Numbered from the stretch's first letter, positions 24,734 to 32,436 are shown. The stretch is 32,436 nt of DNA from Pseudomonadota bacterium (GCA_018240405.1 JAFEFW010000016.1:1-32436), one strand, 5' to 3'. Numbers and translations: made by a program. The notes: a model not told the origin generated them from the sequence alone.

Positions 24734-26119
24734 ATGCCGTTCACGGAGCGTGATACAGAAACTTTCTATGACGCCCATGATAGCGAGTACCGCTCCTTCT
24801 GGGATTCCGAAGGGAGCCTGCATTGGGGGCTGTATGAGCAGGAGCCGGAGCCCGATGGCAGCGACTATCTGGCTGCCTGCCTGCGCAGCAATCAGCGGCT
24901 GGCGTCGGCGCTGCAGCCAATCGGACCCGACTCACATGTGCTGGACCTGGGTTGCGGCAACGGCAACTCGGCACTGTGGCTGGCCCGGCATACTGGCGCA
25001 CGGGTTACTGGCATCGACCTGAGCGGCGTTCGCGTTGGCCACGCCATCGCGGCAGCCACACGCGCCGGGATGGATCGTGTGTCATTCCGCAAGGCATCGG
25101 CTACGGAATTGCCGTTTGAGTCCGGCACCTTCACCCATGTCTGGAGCCAGGCGACGCTGTATCACGTGCATGACCGCCGGCGTGCGCTGGCTGAAATCGC
25201 GCGCGTGCTGAGGGCAGGGGGCGTGTTTGCGTTCGATGATCTGGTGCAGCCGAACCGCCAAGTCAGCGCCCTCGCCCAACGCTACGTCTATGATCGGCTT
25301 CTGTACGGACCGACCTTCTCGCATGATGATTACAGAGCGGCCCTGGCGGAAGTCGGGCTGATGCCGCTGACACATGCAGACTGGTCGCTGCATCTGCGCC
25401 GCAGCTATCAGGCATTGGCGCAGCGTGCCATGCCGGCCTACCCGGATCTCGCGCTCGCCTACAATAAGATGAATGAAGCGATCGACCTGGGGGATCTCGG
25501 CTGGTCCTTCTTCCGTGCGCTGCGTGTGACGGATGCGCTGGACTGGGTTTACGACACCCGGGACCACATTGATATTGCAACAAAATACGATGCCTGGGCG
25601 CCGGTTTATGAAGCCGACGTAGGACGTGACTATCACGACCTTGTGGAAGCTGCCGCATGCCGCTTCGCCAAAGCCAGCACGGTCGACGGAGGTGCTGTGC
25701 TGGATATCGGCTGCGGCACCGGTTTGGTCGGTGCGGCACTATCGCGGCACGGCATGGCCGCACTGGTCGGTGTCGACCCGTCGCGCGAGATGCTCGTGCG
25801 ATGCCGGACCAAGGGCGTGTACACGCAGTTGCATGCGGCTAAGGTCGACGAACTGGATGGCATGGCCGGCCTTCCTGCAGCGGCGGCCATCGCTGTCGGA
25901 GTCTTCACTCATGGGCACGCGCCGTTGGCGCACCTGCCGCACGCCGCGCGTGCCGTGCAGCCAGGCGGCGTTCTTGGCGTGGTACTGCGGGAGGACATCG
26001 CCGCCAGCGATGCGTTTCCGGCAGCCCTGGCTTCGATGCCGGCGCGCTATACGGGGCGCGTGCCGGTTGGCCGGTTTGACGGCCAGACGCTCGATCTGCA
26101 CACTTGGCACCGGATCTGA
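24734..26119 (+). CDS. Tandem SAM-dependent methyltransferase (two domains)
   Basis: A 461-residue cytoplasmic protein with two Rossmann methyltransferase domains. The first (residues ~1-270) has motif I V-L-D-L-G-C-G-N-G-N (69-78), G-I-D-L-S-G-V (93-99), V-W-S-Q-A-T-L-Y-H-V and V-L-R-A-G-G. It resembles N-methyltransferases of the sarcosine/dimethylglycine or phosphoethanolamine type. The second (~280-461) has Y-D-A-W-A-P-V-Y-E, V-L-D-I-G-C-G-T-G-L (322-331) and resembles METTL27-like proteins. Both cofactor loops look intact. The frame is open upstream into the previous gene, but ATG 24734 has AAAGGA seven bases before it and lies 11 bases after the dioxygenase stop. Context suggests it makes a quaternary ammonium for the dioxygenase. 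The methyl acceptor is not known. Confidence 0.87.
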   Translation: MPFTERDTETFYDAHDSEYRSFWDSEGSLHWGLYEQEPEPDGSDYLAACLRSNQRLASALQPIGPDSHVLDLGCGNGNSALWLARHTGARVTGIDLSGVRVGHAIAAATRAGMDRVSFRKASATELPFESGTFTHVWSQATLYHVHDRRRALAEIARVLRAGGVFAFDDLVQPNRQVSALAQRYVYDRLLYGPTFSHDDYRAALAEVGLMPLTHADWSLHLRRSYQALAQRAMPAYPDLALAYNKMNEAIDLGDLGWSFFRALRVTDALDWVYDTRDHIDIATKYDAWAPVYEADVGRDYHDLVEAAACRFAKASTVDGGAVLDIGCGTGLVGAALSRHGMAALVGVDPSREMLVRCRTKGVYTQLHAAKVDELDGMAGLPAAAAIAVGVFTHGHAPLAHLPHAARAVQPGGVLGVVLREDIAASDAFPAALASMPARYTGRVPVGRFDGQTLDLHTWHRI

Positions 26120-26160
26120 TGGTGCGCGCAGCCGTTTGAGGAAGCGATAGGTGAAGGCGG

Positions 26161-26180
26161 CCGGCTTGCGCCGCAGCCGG
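26161..26180 (+). terminator. Weak hairpin after the acyl-ligase operon
   Basis: CCGGCT (26161-26166) pairs with AGCCGG (26175-26180) around an eight-base loop, 41 bases after the methyltransferase stop codon. There is no proper U-tract after it, so it may slow or partly stop transcription at best. It is the only hairpin I see between this operon and the next gene. Confidence 0.25.
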
Positions 26181-26202
26181 TTCAGGTATTCGACGTAGAC
26201 CG

Positions 26203-26227
26203 CATAATGAATATTATGTTAATTAAC
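26203..26227. promoter_or_regulatory. AT-rich palindromic island before the small unknown gene
   Basis: CATAAT-GAAT-ATTATG (26203-26218) is a six-base inverted repeat, abutted by the perfect ten-base palindrome GTTAATTAAC (26218-26227). This is the most A/T-rich short stretch I notice in the window and lies 65-90 bases before the ATG at 26293, so a promoter or operator is plausible. The exact -35/-10 elements cannot be fixed by eye. Confidence 0.4.
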
Positions 26228-26292
26228 GTGCTACCTTGAGATCGGCGGCCTACCTGTGGCAACGCAGCCCGACAACAACGGACGGCCCGACC

Positions 26293-26778
26293 ATGACCGA
26301 CCGCTTCCTGATCGCCGCGCTGACTGACCGCTTGATTTACGACGACGACACTACCTTCAGCGCCGACGACGCACGCCAGCTGCTTGCGGCGTTGCCGCGC
26401 AAGCGCTCACCATGGTTCCAGCTTGGCATCGCCGGAAAGATGTCCGGAGGTTCAAGCCGAGGCTTCGCCGCCGGCGTCGGCGACGTGCAGGTCAAGGACA
26501 AGAAAGACCGCACGTTCGAGTACAACAGCGCCGCTGACGCGTTCACGCGCGCCGGCCAGTGGAAGCTGATGGTGCTAACGCGGCGTGGCCGGATGTTTGT
26601 GGACATCGAACAGGTCATGGCGGATGTGGGCGACGAAGGACGAGGCGCGCTGATCAGCTACGACCTCGACGGCAAACCGTTGGCTATGGATATTCGCGTA
26701 AACCGCTCCTGGCGGCTGTTCTGGTCGCCTGTGGTGGTAGTGATACCGGGCTGGAAGCCTTGGAAGACGCCTGTGTGA
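26293..26778 (+). CDS. Conserved-looking small protein of unknown function
   Basis: A 161-residue soluble protein that I do not recognise. It begins M-T-D-R-F-L-I-A-A-L-T-D-R, has a charged helix (D-D-A-R-Q-L-L-A-A-L), a glycine/serine-rich turn (G-K-M-S-G-G-S-S-R-G-F), then alternating polar and hydrophobic strands, and ends with a tryptophan-rich tail (W-R-L-F-W-S-P-V-V-V-V-I-P-G-W-K-P-W). There is no signal peptide or membrane segment, apart from a short hydrophobic patch near the end. I chose ATG 26293 over an in-frame ATG at 26236, since the extra residues look like non-coding sequence. An AT-rich palindromic region precedes it, so it is probably transcribed separately from the acyl-ligase operon. 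Confidence 0.65.
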   Translation: MTDRFLIAALTDRLIYDDDTTFSADDARQLLAALPRKRSPWFQLGIAGKMSGGSSRGFAAGVGDVQVKDKKDRTFEYNSAADAFTRAGQWKLMVLTRRGRMFVDIEQVMADVGDEGRGALISYDLDGKPLAMDIRVNRSWRLFWSPVVVVIPGWKPWKTPV

Positions 26779-26840
26779 GCGGCCCGCTCATGAACGCGCC
26801 CGGCATCTCCGCTCCGCGACCGCTCGATCGCCACGCGCCA

Positions 26841-27632
26841 CTACGGGACCGTCAGCACCATGCCGTCGTAACCGGCTTCAACACCCGGCGGCAGATTGGC
26901 CTGCATCCAGGCCCAGTCCATGTCAGTTCCCATATGCGTCAGCACCGTTCGCCGCGGCTTTAACCTTTGCACCCAACCAAGAACCGTCTCCAGATTGGCA
27001 TGAGTCCAGTGTTGACCCTTGCGCAGAAAGCAGCCGACGACCCAGGTGTCGACATCTTCCAGCACCTGGAACGCTGGCTCTTCCAGCTTCACCACATCCG
27101 TTGAATAGGCAAAGCCGCCGATGCGCAGGCCGAGCGTGTCAACACGGCCATGGTTCTGGTTGAAAAGCCGGACCGACATGCCGGCGGCCTCGATCGTCTG
27201 GTATGGCTCAACCACTTCGCCCGTCAGAACGGGACGATAGAAACCCGGTGGCTGCCACGGCTTGAAAGCGTAACCAAAGCGCCGGCTCAGCTCATCCAGC
27301 GTCGACCGCGTCGCGTAGGCAGTCAGCGGCCGGTCAACAATACGATTGAGGATGCGCACGTCGTCCATGCCGGTAATGTGGTCGGCATGGGAGTGCGTGA
27401 ACAGAATGGCATCCACACCGGCCACCCGGCAGGCCAGCAATTGGCTTCGCATATCCGGCGAGGTATCAACCAGAAGCCGCTGATTTGATGACATTTCAAT
27501 ATAGATTGACGAACGGGTGCGCCGGTTGCGCGGCTCACTTGGATCGCACTCGCCCCAGTCGCCGCTGCCGTCCACCCCACCAATCATCGGCACGCCGGCG
27601 GAGGCGCCGACACCCAGCAGCGTGACCCTCAT
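26841..27632 (-). CDS. MBL-fold metallo-hydrolase (PhnP/RNase Z-like phosphodiesterase)
   Basis: A 263-residue metallo-beta-lactamase-fold hydrolase. The metal motif T-H-S-H-A-D-H is at 79-85 (His80, His82, Asp84, His85). The opening G-V-G-A-S-A-G-V-P resembles the G-T-G-x-S-x-G-V-P of PhnP-type cyclic phosphodiesterases; the later metal ligands lie in N-H-G, Y-S-T-D-V and L-T-H-M-G-T-D-M. PhnP hydrolyses phosphoribosyl 1,2-cyclic phosphate, but no phn genes are here, and a homologue at this position beside tatD and metG is common in alphaproteobacteria. I therefore call the fold and not the exact substrate. It overlaps tatD by four bases and closes the operon. Confidence 0.88.
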   Translation of the reverse strand: MRVTLLGVGASAGVPMIGGVDGSGDWGECDPSEPRNRRTRSSIYIEMSSNQRLLVDTSPDMRSQLLACRVAGVDAILFTHSHADHITGMDDVRILNRIVDRPLTAYATRSTLDELSRRFGYAFKPWQPPGFYRPVLTGEVVEPYQTIEAAGMSVRLFNQNHGRVDTLGLRIGGFAYSTDVVKLEEPAFQVLEDVDTWVVGCFLRKGQHWTHANLETVLGWVQRLKPRRTVLTHMGTDMDWAWMQANLPPGVEAGYDGMVLTVP

Positions 27633-28432
27633 GCGGCGCCCTGTATCGCGGTCTCCGCCATAACCGCCTTGCGGAACAGCCGCCGGAAGTTTGCTGTGGT
27701 CAGGTTTGCCATCGCGTCCGGCGTCATCCCGTGGATGTCCGCCAGTACCTTCGCGGTGTGTGCGACCCAGGCCGGCTCATTGCGCTTGCCGCGGAACGGG
27801 ACGGGGGCAAGGTATGGTGAGTCGGTCTCCACCAGCAGCCGGTCCTTCGGCACGTCTCGCGCAATCTCCCGCAGTTCCGCTGACCGCGGAAAGGTCAGGA
27901 TGCCGGAAAAGCTGATATAGCCGCCCATGGCGAGCGCGGCCTCTGCCAGGCCACGGCCGGAACTGAAGCAGTGCAAAAGGAAATCGAACGCCCCTGCCCT
28001 GTCCCGCTCTTCCTTCAGGATCAACGCGATATCGTCGTCGGCATCACGCGCGTGGATGCACAGCGGCACGCCGGCCAGGCGCGCGGCACGGATATGGGCG
28101 CGGAAATTCTCCGCCTGCACCGCGCGTGGCGCCTTGTCGTAAAAGTAGTCTAGCCCGGATTCGCCAATTCCGATGATTCGCGGATGACGGGTCATGGCCG
28201 CCAGCACGTCGGGTGACGGCACCGGCGCCTTGGCGGCATTATGCGGATGCACGCCGACCGTGCACCAGAGGTTCGGGTGGCCCTCGATCAGCGTCGGCAG
28301 CGTGGCCGACTGGTCCATCGAGGTGCCGATGGTGACCATCTCACCGATGCCGGCTTCCGCCGCCCGAGCCAACACGGACGGCAATTCCATCGGCGTGTAG
28401 TAGTCAAGATGGCAGTGGCTATCGATCAGCAT
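27629..28432 (-). CDS. TatD family metal-dependent hydrolase
   Basis: A 267-residue TIM-barrel hydrolase of the TatD/YcfH family, known for metal-dependent deoxyribonuclease activity (including 3'-5' exonuclease). All family signatures are visible: S-H-C-H-L-D (His6, His8), G-E-S-G-L-D-Y (Glu91), I-H-A-R (His127), L-L-H-C-F-S-S-G (His154), and E-T-D-S-P-Y-L-A-P (Asp204) followed by R-G-K-R-N-E-P. The start shares one base with the metG stop, and the 3' end overlaps the MBL gene, so the three are translated as a unit. Confidence 0.94.
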   Translation of the reverse strand: MLIDSHCHLDYYTPMELPSVLARAAEAGIGEMVTIGTSMDQSATLPTLIEGHPNLWCTVGVHPHNAAKAPVPSPDVLAAMTRHPRIIGIGESGLDYFYDKAPRAVQAENFRAHIRAARLAGVPLCIHARDADDDIALILKEERDRAGAFDFLLHCFSSGRGLAEAALAMGGYISFSGILTFPRSAELREIARDVPKDRLLVETDSPYLAPVPFRGKRNEPAWVAHTAKVLADIHGMTPDAMANLTTANFRRLFRKAVMAETAIQGAA

Positions 28433-29967
28433 CAGGCGGCGGGTTCCACATAACGCGGGAAGACACCTTGCGGCGCCGGCAGTGGTGTGCCGTCAGGCAA
28501 AGGTTTGGACAAGGCGGCGAAATCCCGGGCATCGGCTGGCACGCCCAGCTGGTCCAGCATCTTCGCCATGCTGCCGGGCATCACTGGCTGCAGCAGCGTC
28601 GCCACCACGCGCACCGTATCCGCCAGCACGCGCAGCACATGAGCCATGCGCACCTTGTCGGTCTTGTTCAGCGCCCAGGGGGCTTGCCGGTCGATGTAGC
28701 CGTTGGCGGCGCGGACGACCTTCCAGATCTCCTCCAGCGCGTCGTGGAAGGTCTGGCGCTCCATATGGGCGCGCACCAGATCCGGCAGCGCGGCGGCAGA
28801 GGACAGGAGTGCGGTGTCGTCGTCGGTGCGCGGGCCGGAGGCCGGCAGTGCGCCACCGCAGTTGCGGGCTACCATCGACAGCGAGCGCTGCGCGAGATTG
28901 CCAAGGTCGTTGGCCAGCTCGACGTTCATCCGGCTGATGATCGCCTGGTGGCTGATCGAGCCATCGGCGCCGAACGGCTTTTCCCGCATCAGGAAGTAGC
29001 GGATTTGGTCGAGGCCGAAGGTTTCCATCAGCTTGCGCGGTTCGATGACGTTGCCGAGGGACTTTGACATCTTCTCGCCGTCCACCACCCACCAGCCGTT
29101 TGACGTAACGCGTTTCGGCAGCGGCAAGCCGGCGGACATCAGGAAGGCGGGCCAGTACACGGCGTGGAAGCGGATGATGTCCTTGCCGACGAAATGCACA
29201 TCAGCCGGCCAGTACTTCCAACGCGACGCGGTCTCGTCTGGAAAGCCGCAGCCGGTAACGTAGTTGTTCAGCGCGTCCAGCCAGACATACATGACGTGGC
29301 CCGGCGCGTCCGGCACCGGAATGCCCCAGTTGAAGGTGGTGCGGCTGACCGAGAGGTCCAGGAGGCCGCCCCGGACGAAGCTCATGACCTCATTGCGGCG
29401 TGAGGTCGGGGCGATAAAGTCCGGATTTTCCTCATAAAGTTTCAGCAGGCGGTCCTGGAATGCCGACAACTTAAAGAAATACGACGGCTCCCGCACCCAC
29501 TCCACCGGCGCGCCGCTTGGCGCCATGAAGGTGCCGTCCGGCTTCTTCGTCAGTTCCGACTCGTCGTAGAACGCTTCGTCGCGGACGGCGTACCAACCCT
29601 CATAGTGGCCGAGATAGAGGTCACCGGACTTCTCGATCCGCTTCCAGAGTTCCGTTGTGGAGGCCTTATGGCGGTCCTCTGTCGTGCGGATGTAATCGTC
29701 GTACGAAATGGCCATGGCGTCGGCCATCGTCTTGAAATCGGCGGAAATCTTGTCGGTGAATGCTTGCGGGCTGATGCCGGCGGCGGCGGCGGCTTGTTCT
29801 ACCTTCTGCCCGTGCTCATCGGTGCCGGTCAGGAAGAAGACGTCATAGCCGTCCAGCCGCTTGAAGCGCGCCATGACGTCGGCCGCGATCGAAGTGTACG
29901 CGTGGCCGATATGCGGCGCACCGTTCACGTAATAGATCGGGGTCGTGATGTAGTATTTTGGTTTCAT
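28432..29967 (-). CDS. metG: Methionine-tRNA ligase
   Basis: A 511-residue class I aminoacyl-tRNA synthetase that charges initiator and elongator tRNA-Met. It has P-H-I-G-H-A-Y (HIGH motif at 19-22), the F-F-L-T-G-T-D-E-H-G-Q-K block, G-W-Y-A-V-R-D-E-A-F-Y where other MetRS forms carry zinc cysteines (absent here), and K-M-S-K-S at 299-303. The anticodon-binding helical domain fills the rest. It ends without the C-terminal EMAP-like tRNA-binding domain, so it is the shorter form usual in alphaproteobacteria. It is downstream of holB and upstream of tatD, a conserved neighbourhood. Confidence 0.97.
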   Translation of the reverse strand: MKPKYYITTPIYYVNGAPHIGHAYTSIAADVMARFKRLDGYDVFFLTGTDEHGQKVEQAAAAAGISPQAFTDKISADFKTMADAMAISYDDYIRTTEDRHKASTTELWKRIEKSGDLYLGHYEGWYAVRDEAFYDESELTKKPDGTFMAPSGAPVEWVREPSYFFKLSAFQDRLLKLYEENPDFIAPTSRRNEVMSFVRGGLLDLSVSRTTFNWGIPVPDAPGHVMYVWLDALNNYVTGCGFPDETASRWKYWPADVHFVGKDIIRFHAVYWPAFLMSAGLPLPKRVTSNGWWVVDGEKMSKSLGNVIEPRKLMETFGLDQIRYFLMREKPFGADGSISHQAIISRMNVELANDLGNLAQRSLSMVARNCGGALPASGPRTDDDTALLSSAAALPDLVRAHMERQTFHDALEEIWKVVRAANGYIDRQAPWALNKTDKVRMAHVLRVLADTVRVVATLLQPVMPGSMAKMLDQLGVPADARDFAALSKPLPDGTPLPAPQGVFPRYVEPAA

Positions 29968-30241
29968 GATGGAGACAGGGACCTGACCGGCGAGCTACTG
30001 ACACCCTTACTACCGGCCACCGGAAGCGGACGCCATTGCGGAATGGCCGTGCCACAGCGGGACGGCCGCAGCAAGGGAGGATCAAAACTCGTCACAAGGG
30101 ATATAAGCGGAACGCGGCAGCATTCCACTCCGGTGTGCGGGCGCGGTTTGTCGTAGTTCATGCCTCTGCGTGGCTCGTGCGAGGAGCCGGCGGCGAAGTA
30201 GCCGTGCCGCCCGCAGCGACGGCAGGCCTGGCGCGCCACGC
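29968..30241. other. 274-base gap between holB and metG
   Basis: I see no firm gene here. A 91-codon minus-strand frame fills it almost exactly: it begins at a GTG two bases after the holB stop and overlaps the metG start by four bases (ATGA). Its start, C-R-R-C-G-R-H-G-Y-F, is cysteine- and glycine-rich, but the rest is low-complexity Pro/Ser/Arg and I recognise no family. The neat junctions are interesting, but high-GC DNA often leaves such frames open. It may hold the metG promoter. Confidence 0.3.
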
Positions 30242-31255
30242 CTACCCGCTTCCACTCAGCATCCCGACCGACGCCACGATCGCCTGCCGTTTATCCAGCG
30301 CAAACCGCTCGGTCTCGTCCTGCAGCCGGGTCAGCCCGTGCCACAGATCACCCCAGGCACCGAGCGGCCGCAGTGCCATCAGCCGCTCCTGATCGGGATC
30401 CGCCCTGCCCCGCACGCTGTCGCGCACAGCCGAGGCGATTCCAGCGCGCATCAGGTCCATGAACGTCGAGAAGCCGGTCTCGGACCGGCCGAGCGCGTCG
30501 GCGATCTCATAGCCGCGGACGGGGGTCACGCCCGGCAGGTCGGCCAGCAGCCTGTCGACCAGGGCTGCAATCGCCAGCCCCTCCGCCTCGGCCAGCACTA
30601 GGGCCCTTCCGGGGGAACCCTCGGCAATGGTGACAAGGCGGTCGCGCTCATCGCCGGACAACTCCGGCAGGTAGTCGGCCATCAGCCGCTGCATGGCCTC
30701 ATCCGGCACCGGCGCCAGGCGAAGCCGGCGACAGCGGCTGCGGATGGTTGGCAGTAATCGACCTGGTGCGGAGCAGACAAGCAACAGCACGGCACGCGGC
30801 GGCGGCTCTTCAAGAATCTTCAACAGCGCGTTGGACGAGCTTTGATTCAGGTCCTCGGCGCCGTCCAGAATGACCACGCGCCAGCCACCTTCGGCCGCGG
30901 TCAAGGCCATGAACCCAGTGATCTCGCGTACCGCGTCCACAGCGATCTGGGTCTTCATGCGGCCGGTCTTCTCATTGCGCTCGCGTTCAATCACACGCAG
31001 GTCGGCATGAGAGTTGGCGGCGACGCGGCGAAACACCGGATGTGACGGGTCGACCGTGAGCGAGTCCTCCACCGGTACACCGGCCAACAGGCGGCGGGCA
31101 AAACGATAGGCCAAGGTTGCCTTGCCGACACCCTCGGGGCCGGTGATCAACCAGGCATGGTGCATGCGCCCGGCCCTGAGTGCCTCCAGCAACGTCGCCT
31201 CGGCCAGGTCATGGCCCAGCAGGAGGGGATTCGCGCGGGGTTCCGGGGCAGGCAT
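30242..31255 (-). CDS. holB: DNA polymerase III delta' subunit
   Basis: A 337-residue AAA+ clamp-loader subunit that helps load the beta clamp onto primed DNA. It has Walker A G-P-E-G-V-G-K-A-T (39-47), the V-I-L-D-G-A-E-D-L-N block (Walker B region), S-S-S-N-A-L-L-K-I-L-E-E-P-P (the family signature), and T-I-R-S-R-C (SRC sensor). No four-cysteine zinc module is visible between the Walker motifs, unlike E. coli delta'. The length suits the family. Its downstream neighbour metG is as expected for alphaproteobacteria; the thymidylate kinase gene often found upstream is not, as an RMD1/YagE-like gene is there instead. Confidence 0.93.
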   Translation of the reverse strand: MPAPEPRANPLLLGHDLAEATLLEALRAGRMHHAWLITGPEGVGKATLAYRFARRLLAGVPVEDSLTVDPSHPVFRRVAANSHADLRVIERERNEKTGRMKTQIAVDAVREITGFMALTAAEGGWRVVILDGAEDLNQSSSNALLKILEEPPPRAVLLLVCSAPGRLLPTIRSRCRRLRLAPVPDEAMQRLMADYLPELSGDERDRLVTIAEGSPGRALVLAEAEGLAIAALVDRLLADLPGVTPVRGYEIADALGRSETGFSTFMDLMRAGIASAVRDSVRGRADPDQERLMALRPLGAWGDLWHGLTRLQDETERFALDKRQAIVASVGMLSGSG

Positions 31256-31314
31256 GCGGCCGACTATATCGCAGGCGCCGGATCGACGTCAGCCGCCGTC
31301 CAAGCGGAGCGCTG

Positions 31315-32436
31315 TCAGTGACGGAAGGCCAGCACCACTTCAACCAGGATCAGCAGCACGATGATGATCTCCAGCACCGTTGACCGGCTGCCAGCCGCCT
31401 CGTCGTACAGCGACATATAGGTGTCGCGGATTATCGAGAGCTTGCGGTCAACCGCAGCGCTCAAGGCTCTGACACGGAACAGCTCCAGTGCCGCCGCGTA
31501 GACGCGGGCAAGATACACATCCTCGGTCACCTGCAGCGCATTGTCGGCCTTCTCGGTCAGTTCGGTGACTTCCGCGACCAGGGCGTAAAGCCGCCGCGCC
31601 AAGTCGGCATACCGGCGTACGCCGGGCCAGGCCCGACCGCGATGCGTCTCCTGCACGAGGTCGTACATCCGCGGCAGCTCGGCATCCAGCAATTCGTCGT
31701 AGTAGCGCATTTCCAGCAACTGTGCGTTCGCCACCTCCAGCACGTCGACGACATCGGTGTCGCCGCGGGGCTCCAGGATGAAGGCACGGTTCCAGGTCAG
31801 CGCCACAAGATCGTCGGCGTAGTAGGAGTAGCGGTGCTGCAGCAGGTCACGTCGAGCGCCGTCAGCGAGCGGGCGCTGCTCACCGGACAGCAGGGCGACG
31901 AGGTCGACGCGTTGCTGCAATGCCTCGGCCGTCAGTGGCTCTTCGAGGCCTTGCACCACGGCAATCAGGTAGTCCTCCGCCAGATGTTCCGTCGCCGGCC
32001 GCACCAGGGCAGCGCCGATGCCGCGACGGACCTGCGCGAGCAGCGTCTCCCAGACGCCGCCGTCGGCGCCGATGCCAATCGCCGCCTCCACCGCGTTCAA
32101 CAGCGCAACGAGGTCCTGCCAGCGCTGTCCCGCAACCGGCACCCGCAGCGCCAGGCTGATGACCCCGAAGTCGAACAGACGGGCGCTGACGCTTGCTTCA
32201 CGGTGACCGATTGCCAGCGGAAGAGTGATGGGGTCGAGCCCAAGCTGCACCGGCGGAACGCCGAACGCCATGGCCTTCGGTGGCGTGGTCGTCAGGCGGC
32301 TGCGCGAGGTTTGCATGCTGGTGGTGCGCGCCCAGCTTGCTTCGGCCTTCGGCAGATCGATCTCGTAGGCGACATCGAAGAGCCGGTAGGCCAGGATGGC
32401 GCCGCTGGTGACAACAGGCTCACCGGCAGCCACGCC
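31315..32436 (-). CDS. RMD1/YagE-like membrane-anchored protein, 5' end outside window
   Basis: At least 373 residues; the start may lie just beyond the window, or be the GTG at 32433. It reads A-Y-R-L-F-D-V-A-Y-E-I-D-L near the N-terminus, a variable middle, then helical segments. At the end one hydrophobic helix (S-T-V-L-E-I-I-I-V-L-L-I-L-V-E-V-V-L-A-F) forms a C-terminal tail anchor. The pattern D-V-L-E-V-A-N-A-Q-L-L-E-M-R, the R-L-Y and D-R-K-L-S-I-I-R-D-T-Y helices and the L-E-I-I-I-V-L-L tail resemble RMD1/YagE (DUF155) proteins, but the match is distant. It could equally be an unnamed alphaproteobacterial family. It lies 59 bases upstream of holB. Function unknown. Confidence 0.6.
   Translation of the reverse strand, partial: GVAAGEPVVTSGAILAYRLFDVAYEIDLPKAEASWARTTSMQTSRSRLTTTPPKAMAFGVPPVQLGLDPITLPLAIGHREASVSARLFDFGVISLALRVPVAGQRWQDLVALLNAVEAAIGIGADGGVWETLLAQVRRGIGAALVRPATEHLAEDYLIAVVQGLEEPLTAEALQQRVDLVALLSGEQRPLADGARRDLLQHRYSYYADDLVALTWNRAFILEPRGDTDVVDVLEVANAQLLEMRYYDELLDAELPRMYDLVQETHRGRAWPGVRRYADLARRLYALVAEVTELTEKADNALQVTEDVYLARVYAAALELFRVRALSAAVDRKLSIIRDTYMSLYDEAAGSRSTVLEIIIVLLILVEVVLAFRH

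Noticed and set aside
29964-30239. 91-codon minus-strand frame between holB and metG as a real gene
   Set aside because: Its junctions are neat, but I see no family, the second half is low complexity and the start is GTG; kept only as a note on the gap.
1-32436. tRNA, rRNA, CRISPR or insertion sequence
   Set aside because: I looked for cloverleaf-like segments, spaced repeats, and transposase reading frames with terminal repeats, and saw none.

Overview
The window is high-GC DNA with tightly packed genes. It looks like a chromosome segment of an alphaproteobacterium, plausibly Rhodospirillales/Acetobacteraceae (an inference from gene content, composition and repeats, not a placement). Supporting signs are the linked run holB-metG-tatD-MBL hydrolase, a MetG lacking zinc cysteines and a C-terminal tRNA-binding domain, many Tat-exported binding proteins, and a palindrome at 11215-11245 that resembles a dispersed intergenic repeat common in alphaproteobacteria. 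I see no tRNA, rRNA, CRISPR array or intact insertion sequence.

Layout. (1) 1-5806, plus strand: the end of a family-5 solute-binding protein, two Dpp/Opp-type permeases, a lone molybdenum-hydroxylase large subunit, a MoaD/ThiS-like sulfur carrier, a short terminator-like hairpin and an FAH/MhpD-type hydratase. This looks like uptake and catabolism of an unidentified organic compound. (2) 6036-7625, minus strand: a second, Tat-exported family-5 binding protein. (3) 7626-8269: a decayed stretch with a truncated response-regulator receiver domain that ends at a long hairpin repeat. (4) 8270-12457, minus strand: a complete polyamine/iron-type ABC importer (binding protein, ATPase, two permeases), divergent from a GntR-like LacI-family regulator at 12546-13592. 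A near-perfect GntR-type palindrome lies just after the regulator gene. (5) 13836-19122, minus strand: trpB2-type synthase, DUF3142 protein, a 745-residue exported protein of unknown function, and mazG.

(6) 19735-26119, plus strand, is the most unusual part: three tightly coupled genes. The first encodes a 1275-residue fusion of fatty acyl-AMP ligase, acyl carrier protein and a choline/carnitine O-acyltransferase domain. The second encodes a gamma-butyrobetaine-hydroxylase-like 2-oxoglutarate dioxygenase. The third encodes a protein with two SAM-methyltransferase domains. Together they suggest that a small amine or amino acid is N-methylated to a quaternary ammonium compound, hydroxylated, and O-acylated with a fatty acid activated by ATP and held on a carrier protein instead of CoA. 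The product would be an acylcarnitine-like lipid or metabolite. The domain assignments are read from motifs. The pathway, its substrate and its product are inference.

(7) 26293-32436: a small unknown protein, then minus-strand housekeeping genes (MBL-fold hydrolase, TatD, MetG, HolB) and a membrane-anchored protein resembling the RMD1/YagE family that runs off the window edge.
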